From an uncultured Oscillospiraceae bacterium (lineage in GTDB: Bacteria > Bacillota > Clostridia > Oscillospirales > Oscillospiraceae): 10,718 nt of DNA. The position numbers and the translations under genes were made by a program. The DNA lies in the NCBI GenBank assembly GCA_910588625.1, contig CAJUQN010000091.1:1-10718 (forward strand), read 5' to 3'. The notes under the pieces were generated by a model that worked only from the letters and a program-made list of their open reading frames with translations, ran no database searches and was not told the DNA's origin. This document shows, piece after piece, positions 1 to 7,028 of this stretch (within the stretch, counting starts at the first letter, position 1; each line of letters starts with the position of its first letter).

Positions 1-171
1 CCGCCGCAGGCGGCGGGCGTTCCGCCCCTTGACTGCCCACTCCCGGCTGTGCTCAGTAGCAGGCGGCGACGGGGGATATACCACCAGAGCCCCTCTCTAA
101 AAGAACGCTATGCAAGGCGCGGGGGAGGGGCGCGGGAAAGAGAAAAGCCTTGGGACAAAATGTCTCAAGGC
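1..171. other. Left-edge noncoding stretch with GC hairpins
   Basis: I see no convincing gene here; the frames that stay open carry no ribosome binding site and no recognisable protein. The first 27 bases can fold in two overlapping ways: CCGCCG (1-6) with CGGCGG (11-16), or GGGCG (15-19) with CGCCC (23-27). The region lies downstream of the minus-strand genes to its right and ends in the terminator at 142-172. It is probably intergenic sequence of the same decayed mobile element. Confidence 0.4.
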
Positions 172-172
172 T
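142..172 (-). terminator. Rho-independent terminator of the broken small gene
   Basis: AGCCTTGGGACA (146-157) pairs with TGTCTCAAGGCT (161-172) with one G-T wobble, giving a 12-bp stem with a three-base loop. On the minus strand the stem is followed by a T-rich run (TTTTCTCTTTC). The distal arm overlaps the stop codon of the minus-strand gene ending at 172, which fits a terminator for that gene. Confidence 0.65.
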
Positions 173-420
173 TACTTTTCCCGGTCGGTCTTTTTCTCCG
201 GGGCGGTGCGCTCCGGGGGCTGTTTCTCTTTCCACGCATCCAGCAGGGACATAATCTGGTCTTTCATCTCCCGGGGCGTGGTGTCCTTGCCGAAATACTT
301 GTTCAGTTCAGCGGCGGAAATAATCACCTTGTCTACCTCCTTTTTCTCACGGCTCAAAATGCCGTCAATCACATCGCCGTTCAGTTTCCCGTCCTTATTG
401 CGCTAGAACTTTGTTACTAT
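172..420 (-). pseudogene. Broken small gene of a mobile element, about 82 codons
   Basis: A minus-strand reading frame has a strong ribosome binding site (GGGAGG, complement of 428-433) seven bases upstream of the codon at 418-420. That codon is ATA rather than ATG. Five codons later there is an in-frame TAG (403-405). Beyond it the frame is open to a TAA at 172-174 and encodes a small hydrophilic protein with a lysine- and glutamate-rich C-terminus, containing KLNGDVIDGIL and KDTTPREMKDQIMSLLDAW. This looks like a stand-alone accessory gene inactivated by point changes. It has its own terminator at 142-172 and another upstream at 450-482. Similar short proteins, and the C-termini of ParB-like partition proteins, occur in clostridial conjugative elements, but I cannot name the family. 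An alternative is that a shorter product starts at GTG 372, which lacks a good ribosome binding site. Confidence 0.5.
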
Positions 421-449
421 TTTTTCGCCTCCCTTCCGGCTATCCACGC

Positions 450-482
450 AAAAAAGCCGCCCGTTTTTTCATGCCGGACGGC
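450..482 (-). terminator. Rho-independent terminator, minus strand
   Basis: On the minus strand GCCGTCCG pairs with CGGGCGGC across a loop rich in A, with one internal mismatch (C460/A478). It is followed directly by six T residues (complement of 450-455). The flanking bases 483-491 and 446-454 extend the pairing imperfectly, so weak termination in the plus direction is also possible. It would stop transcripts coming leftwards from the recombinase remnant. Confidence 0.65.
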
Positions 483-536
483 TTTCTGCGTAATGTGATA
501 GCTCAAATAATATTTTTTTGTGGTTGCTGGCTCCGA

Positions 537-618
537 AAAGCCTTGATATTACAGTGTTCCTATTAAAACTCATTCATATGCTTGTGTTTTAATAGGAACA
601 CTGTAATATCAAGGCTTT
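537..618. repeat. Perfect 33-bp inverted repeat with 16-base spacer
   Basis: Bases 537-569 are the exact reverse complement of 586-618; the spacer is TCATTCATATGCTTGT (570-585). The arms are AT-rich (ATATTACAGTGTTCC core) and end in AAAGCCTTG / CAAGGCTTT. There is no T tract after either arm and no coding region inside. It lies between the 3' end of the serine recombinase remnant and the terminator at 450-482. It could be a small MITE-like element, a recombinase site pair in inverted orientation, or a very stable RNA hairpin. The 11-mer GAAAAGCCTTG recurs in the terminator at 142-152. Confidence 0.8.
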
Positions 619-651
619 CCACGCATAAAGAACATTTTGATATTTCGGAGG

Positions 652-691
652 GAAGTAACAGTTTGGTGCAACAGCGCCATGCTGTTACTTC
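652..691 (-). terminator. Hairpin just downstream of the recombinase remnant
   Basis: GAAGTAACAG (652-661) and CTGTTACTTC (682-691) form a perfect 10-bp stem. Inside it GGTGC (665-669) and GCGCC (674-678) add a second stem with one G-T pair and an AACA loop. It begins two bases after the recombinase stop codon in the minus direction. There is no U tract, so it may be an RNA-stabilising or element-end structure rather than a classical terminator. Confidence 0.45.
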
Positions 692-693
692 TT

Positions 694-1032
694 TTACCTG
701 CGAAATTCCGGGGAAAAATCAACCTCCCCGATAAAGTTGTAGTGTACGTCAATCCGCTGGATGCGGTGGCCGCTGGACTTGTCGGCTTCGTGGACAACGA
801 TCTTGTCCACAAATTCATGCAGGAGTTGGGGAGTCAACGCTGTCGGCTCGGTGTACTTCTTTACAATTTTCAGAAAACTTCTGACATTGACAGCCTGCGC
901 TTCGGATGCCTCTACAATGACGCTCAGACTTTCAACGGACTGTTTCAATTCTGCCTGCTCCGCTTCATAGGCTGCGGACAGTTTGGCAAATCGTTCGTCT
1001 GTCAGCTTACCTGTCACATTGTCCTCAGAGAG
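694..1032 (-). pseudogene. C-terminal remnant of a large serine recombinase (TnpX/Tn4451 type)
   Basis: About 112 residues remain and end at TAA (694-696). They carry hallmarks of the C-terminal part of clostridial large serine recombinases: EDNVTGKLTDERFAKLSAAY, a coiled-coil glutamate-rich stretch, then LTPQLLHEFVDKIVVHEAD and SGHRIQRIDVHYNFIGEVDF. The DUF4368-like tail is thus intact. Such enzymes are normally about 500-560 residues with an N-terminal catalytic resolvase domain (Ser nucleophile), then the recombinase and zinc-ribbon domains. All of that is missing here. Going upstream, recognisable homology stops at SEDNV and a TGA is met at 1039-1041, so the gene was cut at roughly 1030 and cannot be active. 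In its family this enzyme excises and integrates mobilisable or conjugative transposons, so the fragment marks a former element end. Confidence 0.85.
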
Positions 1033-1054
1033 CCCTTGTCAAGGGTAAATTTCA

Positions 1055-1098
1055 AAATGCAGACCGTCTGCCACAATCAGAGCGAACGGTCTGCATTT
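1055..1098 (-). terminator. Probable terminator of the SLH protein gene
   Basis: AAATGCAGACCGT (1055-1067) is the exact reverse complement of 1086-1098, a 13-bp stem with an 18-base loop. It lies 17 bases past the stop codon of the SLH gene. On the minus strand the distal arm runs into TTTTGAAATTT, a broken T tract. On the plus strand the arm ends in ATTTCA, so it is less likely to work in that direction. Confidence 0.6.
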
Positions 1099-1114
1099 CA
1101 CATCTACTCAGATA

Positions 1115-4100
1115 TCATCTTGTCAGAAAATTCTTCAACATCTGCGCCACCTGCGCCCGTGTTGCCAGTCCCTGGGGGCCTAACCGCCCGTCGCCATAGC
1201 CGTTCATGACGCCCTTCTCCACAGCCCAGCACAGGGCCTCCAGCGCGTAGCCGCCGGCCTTGTCCGCGTCAGGGAAATGCAGTTCCTTATCCGTGGCGGC
1301 CGGACTTCCCGCATACCGCCACAGCATGACGGCCAGCTGTTCACGGGTGATGTTGTCATTGGGGCCGAACATTCCGTTGCCATAGCCGCAAATGATTCCC
1401 TGGCTGGTGGCCCAGCGGATCGCCTCGGTGTACCATGCGCCGTCTGCCACGTCACGGTACTGCAACAGATAATTGACAAGCGGCCTGCCCTCCCTGTTAA
1501 AGAGGATCTGAACAAATTGGGCGCGGGTAAGGTTATCATTCGGCCCAAAGGTCCCGTTGCCGTAACCGTTCATCAGACCGTTCCGCAGAACATAGTCCAC
1601 CGCTTTATGATACCAGGTTCCCACGGGGCCAAGATCGGTGAACCTGCGGGAGGGGCAATCCACTCCTCCGTCACAGGGCCCTTCCGTGCCGTCTGGAAGG
1701 GGCGCGAAGGCCGCCTTTACCGTTACGGCGCTGCCAGGCATGGTGAAGGTGTATTTGCCTCCGCCCTGGGCCGTCAGCTTGATCCCGTTCCCCTGGCTGC
1801 TGGTGACGGTCAGAGCATCCAGCCCGCAGCCGCTGTCCGGGGAGGCGGTCAGGGTGACGGTGCTGCCGCTGCTGGCTCTGGTGCGGTCGGAGGTCACTTT
1901 GCCATGCTCCGACTCCTCCACCGTAATGGCGTAGGCGCTGGAGTTCCAGCCGCCGCCCGAGGAGTGCGGGGAGTGCGAGGGCTGCGAGGGTTCTGAGGGG
2001 GTTGAGGGTCCTGACGGTTCCGAGGGCTTCGGGGGCTCCGGCTGGGGCACGTTGCCGGAGCTGATGTTGAACGGCCCGTTGCCCGGAATGGCAAGGATGG
2101 TCCTGCCGTCATAAAATCCCAGATGGAGGTCCGAGGGCAGATAGCCGTTGGGGATAGAGATGGCTTCTTCCCCTTTGAGGCTCTCCTCAAACGCCGCGCC
2201 GGAAGCCTGGCTGACATAGACAATATAATTTGTGCACTTTCCCGTAAAGCGTCCGCCGGTGGAAAGCTCAAACGCCTTGTTAAAGCTGCCGCCCGCGCCG
2301 CTTAGCTGTACGCCCGTTTGCCCGAAGACCTCCAGCTCGCCGGAGGGGCCTACGAAAACCTTTCCAGTGTATACGCCGGCGGAACTGTCGCCCGCCTGCC
2401 GCGCGGTCAGCTTCCCATATACCGTGACAACGGCGTCCACCCCGCCGCTTGAGCTGACGTTGACGCCGCCCAGCGCCTCCACCCGCGCGTCCGCAGCTAC
2501 CGTCAGGCTGAGGTTATTATTGCCGCTGATGTTAATAAGCTCCTGCACTGTCAGCTTGCCCGTGCCGGAGAGGGTCAGCGCCGTCTTCTGGGGGTTGCCG
2601 CCGCTGACGGCCAGCTCTCCAATGGTACTCTCCCCCTCCGTCACGATGGTCACCGCGTCGTCCGGGAGTGTCACCTTCTCCGCGTTGAAGCCCTCCTGGA
2701 GGGTCAGGGTGTTCGTCTCCGCGTCCCAGCTGTAGCCCTTGTCCGCGCCGTCTGCGGGAAGGCCGTCCGGGTCGCTGAAATCCAGCGTACCTGCCGGTTC
2801 CAGCAATCGCTTGCCCTCATTGGAGTAGGTTTCCGTAACTTTGTTGCCATCCGCATCCTCTTTTAGTACCTTCACGGTGCCTTCGCCGGTGAGCTTCAGG
2901 CCCTCAATGAGAGTCGAAATGCCCTCACCGCCGCTGCCCGTTCCCAGCTTTATGGCTACAACGCCATCGTTGACGAGTTTGCCGCCCGGTTCGATTGTCA
3001 GAGACGAACCCTCGGAAAGAGTCAGCGTCGAGCCTGACGGAATCGTCAGCTCTTGGGCGAGGGAGGCGTTTCCGTAGATTTGGCCCTCCAGGCCGGCAAA
3101 CAAGATTGCGTTTTCCGGTACGACAGCCTCTGAAACCTTGTCCGCCTTTATCACGCCGCCGGTAATGGCGGTTTCGGTTTTCCCATAAACATCCAGAAGG
3201 CTGGCGCCGTGCCATTCGACATATGTTTTGGAGCCGCTGATGCTGAGACCTTCTGTTGCGTAAAGGCCCGCCTGTCCCCCGTTTCCGGCCACAGAACCGC
3301 CGGTAACATTAACATCCCGCGCATAAAGGCCCGCAACACCCCCGCCTGCTGTTAAGCTGCCGCCAGTGATATGGATCGCCTGGGGACTTGTATCTGGGTC
3401 ATAGTTATCCTCATTCGGCTGAACAAAAATACCGGCAGTTGATTTGCCGACGGCTTTTACCGTTCCGCCGGATATGTTGACGCTTACCGCTCCATAGTTG
3501 GGTATTCCAGAAACGAAAATGCCGCAGGATGTCCCTTGCAGGTCCAGCTTACCGCCGGAGACATTGACTGGTCCCTCAACGATATAAAGCCCATAATCCG
3601 CTCCCGAAGCGGTTACAGCCCCCCCGGTCATTGTAAACTCGTTCGTTATTTTGCAGAACCCGACATCTGATGTAATCGTTCCTGACTGAACGGTTAGATC
3701 TTCTCCTCCAAAACCATATCCTGTGCCCTTGCCAGTGATTTGAAGCGTGCCCTCTCCCTGAATAATCTGGCAGACCTCATTTTCTATGGCCTGGCCATCC
3801 CCGTCTATCCCATGGACCATGGGGTCGAGGTCGCCCAGAGTTGCAGTGGTCTCCAGGATATTGTCTCCTACCAGGATGATCGTTAATGTAAAGTATGCCG
3901 GAAATACAATAACGTCTTTCGTATCGGATTGAATGTAGCAGTTTGTCAATGTCAGAGTGCCGCTTTTGGGTCCGGTAATCTCCCAGTTCCAGCCCTCATC
4001 TTCGGTCTTATCTGTGCTGGCTGAGAACTCTCTTAGATTAAGCGTCCCCGTCCTGGTTGGTGTCCCCGCCGCAAACGCCGTCCCCGGGAGAAGCCCCAGG

Positions 4101-4144
4101 CACAGGGCCAGGGCGGTAAGGATACTGAAAATTCTGCGCTTCAT
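1115..4144 (-). CDS. Secreted beta-helix-like surface protein with three SLH domains
   Basis: 1009 residues; ATG at 4144 follows AAGGAGGAAGCTGC, an excellent ribosome binding site. The signal peptide is residues 1-25 (KRR, hydrophobic core, cut after AFA). Residues 30-330 are rich in Gly/Thr/Ser with repeated TGG/SGG turns, including two tandem 21-22-residue units from residue 259 (ITGGSLTAGGG..AGLYA, then VTGGSVAGNGG..AGLYA). This suggests a parallel beta-helix, as in the Cthe_2159-type carbohydrate-binding family. Residues 440-690 hold a second beta-rich region. A Pro/Ser linker (700-735) leads to an InlB-B-repeat-like domain (736-815, ITVEESEHGKVTSD to TFTMPGSAVTVKAAF). Three SLH domains follow at about 834-886, 895-945 and 955-1005 (NGYGNGTFGPND, CGYGNGMFGPND, NGYGDGRLGP). 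SLH repeats anchor proteins to secondary cell-wall polymers, so this is a wall-bound adhesin or glycan-binding protein; the ligand is unknown. No catalytic motif was seen. Its promoter faces that of the sensor kinase. Confidence 0.9.
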   Translation of the reverse strand: MKRRIFSILTALALCLGLLPGTAFAAGTPTRTGTLNLREFSASTDKTEDEGWNWEITGPKSGTLTLTNCYIQSDTKDVIVFPAYFTLTIILVGDNILETTATLGDLDPMVHGIDGDGQAIENEVCQIIQGEGTLQITGKGTGYGFGGEDLTVQSGTITSDVGFCKITNEFTMTGGAVTASGADYGLYIVEGPVNVSGGKLDLQGTSCGIFVSGIPNYGAVSVNISGGTVKAVGKSTAGIFVQPNEDNYDPDTSPQAIHITGGSLTAGGGVAGLYARDVNVTGGSVAGNGGQAGLYATEGLSISGSKTYVEWHGASLLDVYGKTETAITGGVIKADKVSEAVVPENAILFAGLEGQIYGNASLAQELTIPSGSTLTLSEGSSLTIEPGGKLVNDGVVAIKLGTGSGGEGISTLIEGLKLTGEGTVKVLKEDADGNKVTETYSNEGKRLLEPAGTLDFSDPDGLPADGADKGYSWDAETNTLTLQEGFNAEKVTLPDDAVTIVTEGESTIGELAVSGGNPQKTALTLSGTGKLTVQELINISGNNNLSLTVAADARVEALGGVNVSSSGGVDAVVTVYGKLTARQAGDSSAGVYTGKVFVGPSGELEVFGQTGVQLSGAGGSFNKAFELSTGGRFTGKCTNYIVYVSQASGAAFEESLKGEEAISIPNGYLPSDLHLGFYDGRTILAIPGNGPFNISSGNVPQPEPPKPSEPSGPSTPSEPSQPSHSPHSSGGGWNSSAYAITVEESEHGKVTSDRTRASSGSTVTLTASPDSGCGLDALTVTSSQGNGIKLTAQGGGKYTFTMPGSAVTVKAAFAPLPDGTEGPCDGGVDCPSRRFTDLGPVGTWYHKAVDYVLRNGLMNGYGNGTFGPNDNLTRAQFVQILFNREGRPLVNYLLQYRDVADGAWYTEAIRWATSQGIICGYGNGMFGPNDNITREQLAVMLWRYAGSPAATDKELHFPDADKAGGYALEALCWAVEKGVMNGYGDGRLGPQGLATRAQVAQMLKNFLTR

Positions 4145-4174
4145 GCAGCTTCCTCCTTGCGCGGCAGAGGGAAT

Positions 4175-4219
4175 TCAGTCCCCCCATGGGGGGACTGAGA
4201 AAGGGGCACGCCCCTTTCT
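4175..4219. repeat. Two abutting hairpins in the SLH gene leader
   Basis: Bases 4175-4198 form a perfect 24-bp palindrome centred on CCCATGGG with outer TCAGT/ACTGA. AGAAAGGGGC (4198-4207) and GCCCCTTTCT (4210-4219) make a second perfect 10-bp stem. Both lie between the predicted SLH promoter and its ribosome binding site, so they would be in the 5' leader of that mRNA. The pair may be a REP-like dispersed repeat, a stability element or an attenuator. Confidence 0.7.
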
Positions 4220-4251
4220 TGATCCGTTTTCGCCGCAATTTTCTAGTTCAC

Positions 4252-4279
4252 ATCATACATAAAGCACTGAAAAAAACAA
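4252..4279 (-). promoter_or_regulatory. Promoter of the SLH protein gene
   Basis: On the minus strand a -35 TTGTTT (4279-4274) and a -10 TATGAT (4257-4252) are separated by 16 bases. Transcription would start near 4245, giving a leader of about 100 bases that contains the two hairpins at 4175-4219. Confidence 0.6.
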
Positions 4280-4315
4280 GACTACCCTACCAGAATGCAG
4301 GATTTGCGACCAAAT

Positions 4316-4347
4316 AACATTGTCCGCCCCTTGACAGCGGCAATGTT
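4316..4347. promoter_or_regulatory. Inverted repeat around the kinase -35 box, candidate operator
   Basis: AACATTG, then an unpaired T, then CCGC (4316-4327) is mirrored by GCGGCAATGTT (4337-4347), an 11-bp dyad interrupted by one base. The nine bases between the arms contain the whole TTGACA box. A protein bound here would block or reposition RNA polymerase. The regulator is unknown; LytTR proteins usually bind direct repeats. Confidence 0.4.
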
Positions 4348-4359
4348 CCCGGTTACGCT
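4331..4359 (+). promoter_or_regulatory. Promoter of the sensor kinase gene
   Basis: A consensus -35 TTGACA (4331-4336), a 17-base spacer and TACGCT (4354-4359) as a weaker -10 lie 30 bases upstream of the kinase start. The perfect -35 with a poor -10 suits a regulated promoter, and the dyad at 4316-4347 overlaps it. Confidence 0.6.
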
Positions 4360-4389
4360 AAGTACAAACGGTATTGAGGAGGGCGGGAT

Positions 4390-6171
4390 ATGCGGATTGG
4401 AAAACGGTGGGCCGGTTGTCTGGCGGCGGGGTTGTTCCTGCTGTGCGCGGCGGGCCTTCTGTGGCTGCTGGGAGCGGAGACGGTCCCCCGGCAGGAGCCC
4501 GCACGCCTGACGCCGGAGGCCGTGAGCGGCGCGCCGGGGCTGGACGGCCTGTACCTCTACGCGGGTCCGCTGTCTTTGGAATACACCCTCCCGGAGCAGG
4601 CGGAAGGGCCGCGCTCAATTCTGGAGATCCGGCAGCTGTATGCGGCGGCGGAGCTGCGGCTGGACGGCGCGCCCTTTCAGAATATCCCGGCGGGTTCGGG
4701 GAATCTGTATGTGACGCTTCCCCCGGATTGGAGCGGTAAGGCCCTCACCCTCATCATGGAGAAGGGCACGGAGGACCCGGAGCCTTCCCTCTATCTCACC
4801 AGCAGCGCGGTCATCAACGAACTGGCCCGGGCCGATACCAGCCTGCGGGCCTTTCCCGCCGCCGCTTTCGGCATGATCTTTTTGCTAGCGCTGGGCCTGT
4901 TTCTCCTGTACGGCACTCTGGAGGGGTCCTGGTCCTGGCCGGTACTGCTGCTGAGCATCGCCGCCCTGGGCCAGGCGGCGTACTTCTATCTGCAAAACTC
5001 CTCCCTGTTCAGCCTGCCGCCCGCGCTCTACGGGCTGGTGCTGTGCCAGTCACGGGCGCTGCTGTTCGCCGCGCCGCCCTTATACCTGATGCTAGGCATG
5101 AAAAAATGGCGAAAGGCGTTCGCTCCCTTTGCCGTCCTGCCCTCGCTGTTTTACTTCGTTGTGGCGGGATTCCAGACAGTGGTCCCGCTCTTTTCCGGTA
5201 TTGCCGTCCATGCCGGACTTGCGTTCTGCTTTACCATCGCCGCCCTGCTGGCCTGCGCCGCGCTGGAGGTCCGGGACGGCAATCCGGTATTCCGCCGCTT
5301 CCTGCCCTGGCTGGGAGGGTGCGCCGCGGCTATCCTGCTGCTGAGTATCCTCCCGGCGGCGCGGACCGGTCCCCACGCATCCATCTTATGGGCGTTCCTG
5401 GCCGGCCCAATCCTCTGGATCGACACGGAGCTGTTTTACTGGAACAGTCTGCTACTGGCGCTGTGCTTTTTAGAAAGTGTGGTGGCCCTGACCCGCCGCG
5501 TGGCCCGGCGGGAGACGGAAATGCGGGTGCTGTCCGCCCGTGAGAGCCTGACACGGGAGCAGCTTGCCGTTGTGCAGGAGAGCGCCGCCGCCCTGGGGGA
5601 GCTGCGCCATGAGGTAAAGAATCATTATTTGGTGCTGCAAAACCTGTCCCGCGCGGGAGAGGTTGAGCGGCTAAACGCCTATCTGAGTACCCTGGTGTCT
5701 GATGTGCACGCCATTCCCGCCCTGGCCTGCGCCCCCCACCCGGCCATCAACGCCGTGCTGACCACCATGCTGGCACGGGCGCGGAAGCAGGGAATCGAGG
5801 TGGAGCACCGGGTCGACGTGCCGGAAACGCTGCCCTTTCCGGACACGGAGCTTTGCACGGTGCTGATGAACCTTCTGCAAAACGCCCTGGACGCCAACGC
5901 CCTGGCACCAATGGGGGCGCGGAAGTGGCTGCGGGTGGATCTCCATATCCGGGGGTACCATCTGTATATCGGGGTGGAAAATTCCTGCTTCACCCCGGTG
6001 GACTATGACGGGGATAGCGGCCTGTTCCGTACCACCAAGGCGGACAAGTCCGCCCACGGCTATGGGCTGAAAGCGGTCCAGGCGGTTGCGAGGAAATACC
6101 GCAGTGAGCTGCTGCTGAAATGCTCGGATGGCTGCTTTTCCGCCGCTACCGCCCTGCAAATGCCGGACTGA
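4390..6171 (+). CDS. Membrane-bound GHKL sensor histidine kinase
   Basis: 593 residues; ATG 4390 is preceded by GAGGAGGG six bases upstream. Residues 8-28 are a membrane helix. Residues 30-150 form an extracytoplasmic sensor region, possibly a 7TMR-DISM-like extracellular domain. Six or seven further helices occupy about 155-375. A helical linker rich in Arg/Glu (TRRVARRETEMRVLSAR) leads to the H-box LRHEVKNHY with the probable phospho-acceptor His407. The GHKL ATPase domain follows, with N-box Asn494 and Asn498 in MNLLQNALDANA and a G-box HGYGLKAV at 556-563. This is the layout of AgrC/LytS-like kinases, which signal to LytTR regulators. The partner is evidently the regulator at 6212-6928, which lies tail-to-tail instead of in the usual operon. 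The ligand is unknown. It might control the divergent SLH gene. Confidence 0.88.
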   Translation: MRIGKRWAGCLAAGLFLLCAAGLLWLLGAETVPRQEPARLTPEAVSGAPGLDGLYLYAGPLSLEYTLPEQAEGPRSILEIRQLYAAAELRLDGAPFQNIPAGSGNLYVTLPPDWSGKALTLIMEKGTEDPEPSLYLTSSAVINELARADTSLRAFPAAAFGMIFLLALGLFLLYGTLEGSWSWPVLLLSIAALGQAAYFYLQNSSLFSLPPALYGLVLCQSRALLFAAPPLYLMLGMKKWRKAFAPFAVLPSLFYFVVAGFQTVVPLFSGIAVHAGLAFCFTIAALLACAALEVRDGNPVFRRFLPWLGGCAAAILLLSILPAARTGPHASILWAFLAGPILWIDTELFYWNSLLLALCFLESVVALTRRVARRETEMRVLSARESLTREQLAVVQESAAALGELRHEVKNHYLVLQNLSRAGEVERLNAYLSTLVSDVHAIPALACAPHPAINAVLTTMLARARKQGIEVEHRVDVPETLPFPDTELCTVLMNLLQNALDANALAPMGARKWLRVDLHIRGYHLYIGVENSCFTPVDYDGDSGLFRTTKADKSAHGYGLKAVQAVARKYRSELLLKCSDGCFSAATALQMPD

Positions 6172-6174
6172 ATG

Positions 6175-6211
6175 CCGCCCTTCCTGTGGCAGTTCACAGG
6201 GAGGGCGGTTT
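6175..6211 (+). terminator. Terminator between convergent kinase and regulator genes
   Basis: CCGCCCTTCCTGTG (6175-6188) and CACAGGGAGGGCGG (6195-6208) form a 14-bp stem with one G-T pair and a six-base loop, followed by TTTCTATTT on the plus strand. It lies three bases past the kinase stop codon. In the minus direction the stem follows the regulator stop but lacks a T tract, so it probably serves mainly the kinase gene, with some two-way function. Confidence 0.75.
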
Positions 6212-6928
6212 CTATTTGAGAAAAGCGATAAAGCGTTTCGTGATCTCCTGCTGATAGGTGCGGCTGACCGGAAGCTCCGTCTCTGTGTCCAGCAGCAGTC
6301 CGCGTGTGGTCTGCTTGAGGACGTGCTCCAGATTCACGACAAAGCTATGGTGGCAGCGGCAGAACGCGTCCCCCCGCAGGCGGGAAAGCATTTCCCGAAA
6401 ACTCAGGTTGACGGGAATTTCTTCTCCAGGCAGATGGACGGCGGACTTATGGTTGACCGCTTCCGCGTAAAGGATGTCTTTTGCCTCCACTTTGCGCAAG
6501 CCGCCCCTTACAGGCAGTGCGATCTGTCCTGGGCGGTGGTTTTTTTGCAGATCCCACTTGATGGCCTTTTCCAGCCTCTCCTCGTCCACCGGCTTCATCA
6601 GGTATTCCAGCGGGTGGGTGGCAAAGGAATCGGACATATATTCCGCATAAGAGGTGATGTAGATAATGGAGCAGCCGACATTCAATTCCCGCAGACGTTT
6701 GGCCAGTTCCATGCCGTTTTCCTGGGCCAGCCCAATATCCAGCAAGAGCAGATGAAACGCCGCAGGCTGTTTCTGCAGGACGGTCAGCAGCGGTCCCGCT
6801 GCCGAAAAGCCGGAAACGGAAAAATCAATATCCCGCTGGAAATGACGGGCCTCCAGAATGCGGCAAATCATAGCCTCATTTTCTTGCGCCATGGATGGCT
6901 CGTCCTCGCATATTGCGATACGGTACAT
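6212..6928 (-). CDS. LytTR-family response regulator
   Basis: 238 residues from ATG 6928, chosen because GGGAGGTGA (complement of 6936-6944) lies seven bases upstream and the receiver domain begins immediately (MYRIAICEDE). A longer frame to 7027 would start inside the promoter. The receiver domain covers about 1-122, with the acidic pair Glu8/Asp9, phospho-acceptor Asp64 (LLLLDIG), Thr92 and Lys112 (LMKPV). The LytTR DNA-binding domain is about 135-236, with KDILYAEAVNHKSAVHL, LSFREMLSRL and RCHHSFVVNLEHV, matching the family. It would be phosphorylated by the kinase encoded at 4390-6171 and bind direct-repeat sites in target promoters. The two genes converge, which is unusual for such a pair, and each has its own promoter. 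Confidence 0.92.
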   Translation of the reverse strand: MYRIAICEDEPSMAQENEAMICRILEARHFQRDIDFSVSGFSAAGPLLTVLQKQPAAFHLLLLDIGLAQENGMELAKRLRELNVGCSIIYITSYAEYMSDSFATHPLEYLMKPVDEERLEKAIKWDLQKNHRPGQIALPVRGGLRKVEAKDILYAEAVNHKSAVHLPGEEIPVNLSFREMLSRLRGDAFCRCHHSFVVNLEHVLKQTTRGLLLDTETELPVSRTYQQEITKRFIAFLK

Positions 6929-6962
6929 GGGGCGGTCACCTCCCTGCGGAACAGTTTGTGCC

Positions 6963-6991
6963 ATTATAGCATTTTTCGGCGCTGCCGTCAA
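6963..6991 (-). promoter_or_regulatory. Promoter of the response regulator gene
   Basis: On the minus strand TTGACG (6991-6986), a 17-base spacer and a perfect TATAAT (6968-6963) lie 34 bases upstream of the start codon. This is the strongest sigma-70-type promoter in the window, so the regulator is probably made constitutively while kinase supply is controlled separately. Confidence 0.8.
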
Positions 6992-7028
6992 AGGGCAGTG
7001 CTGCTGAGGAAGTATCCAAACGCGCATG

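Noticed and set aside
1..171. Transfer origin (oriT) of the former element
   Set aside because: Short GC hairpins are present, but no relaxase gene is in the window and no known nick-site sequence could be recognised.
4038..4238. Minus-strand frame of 66 codons overlapping the start of the SLH gene
   Set aside because: It overlaps the signal-peptide coding part in another frame and the hairpin leader, has no ribosome binding site, and its protein is proline/arginine-rich shadow sequence.
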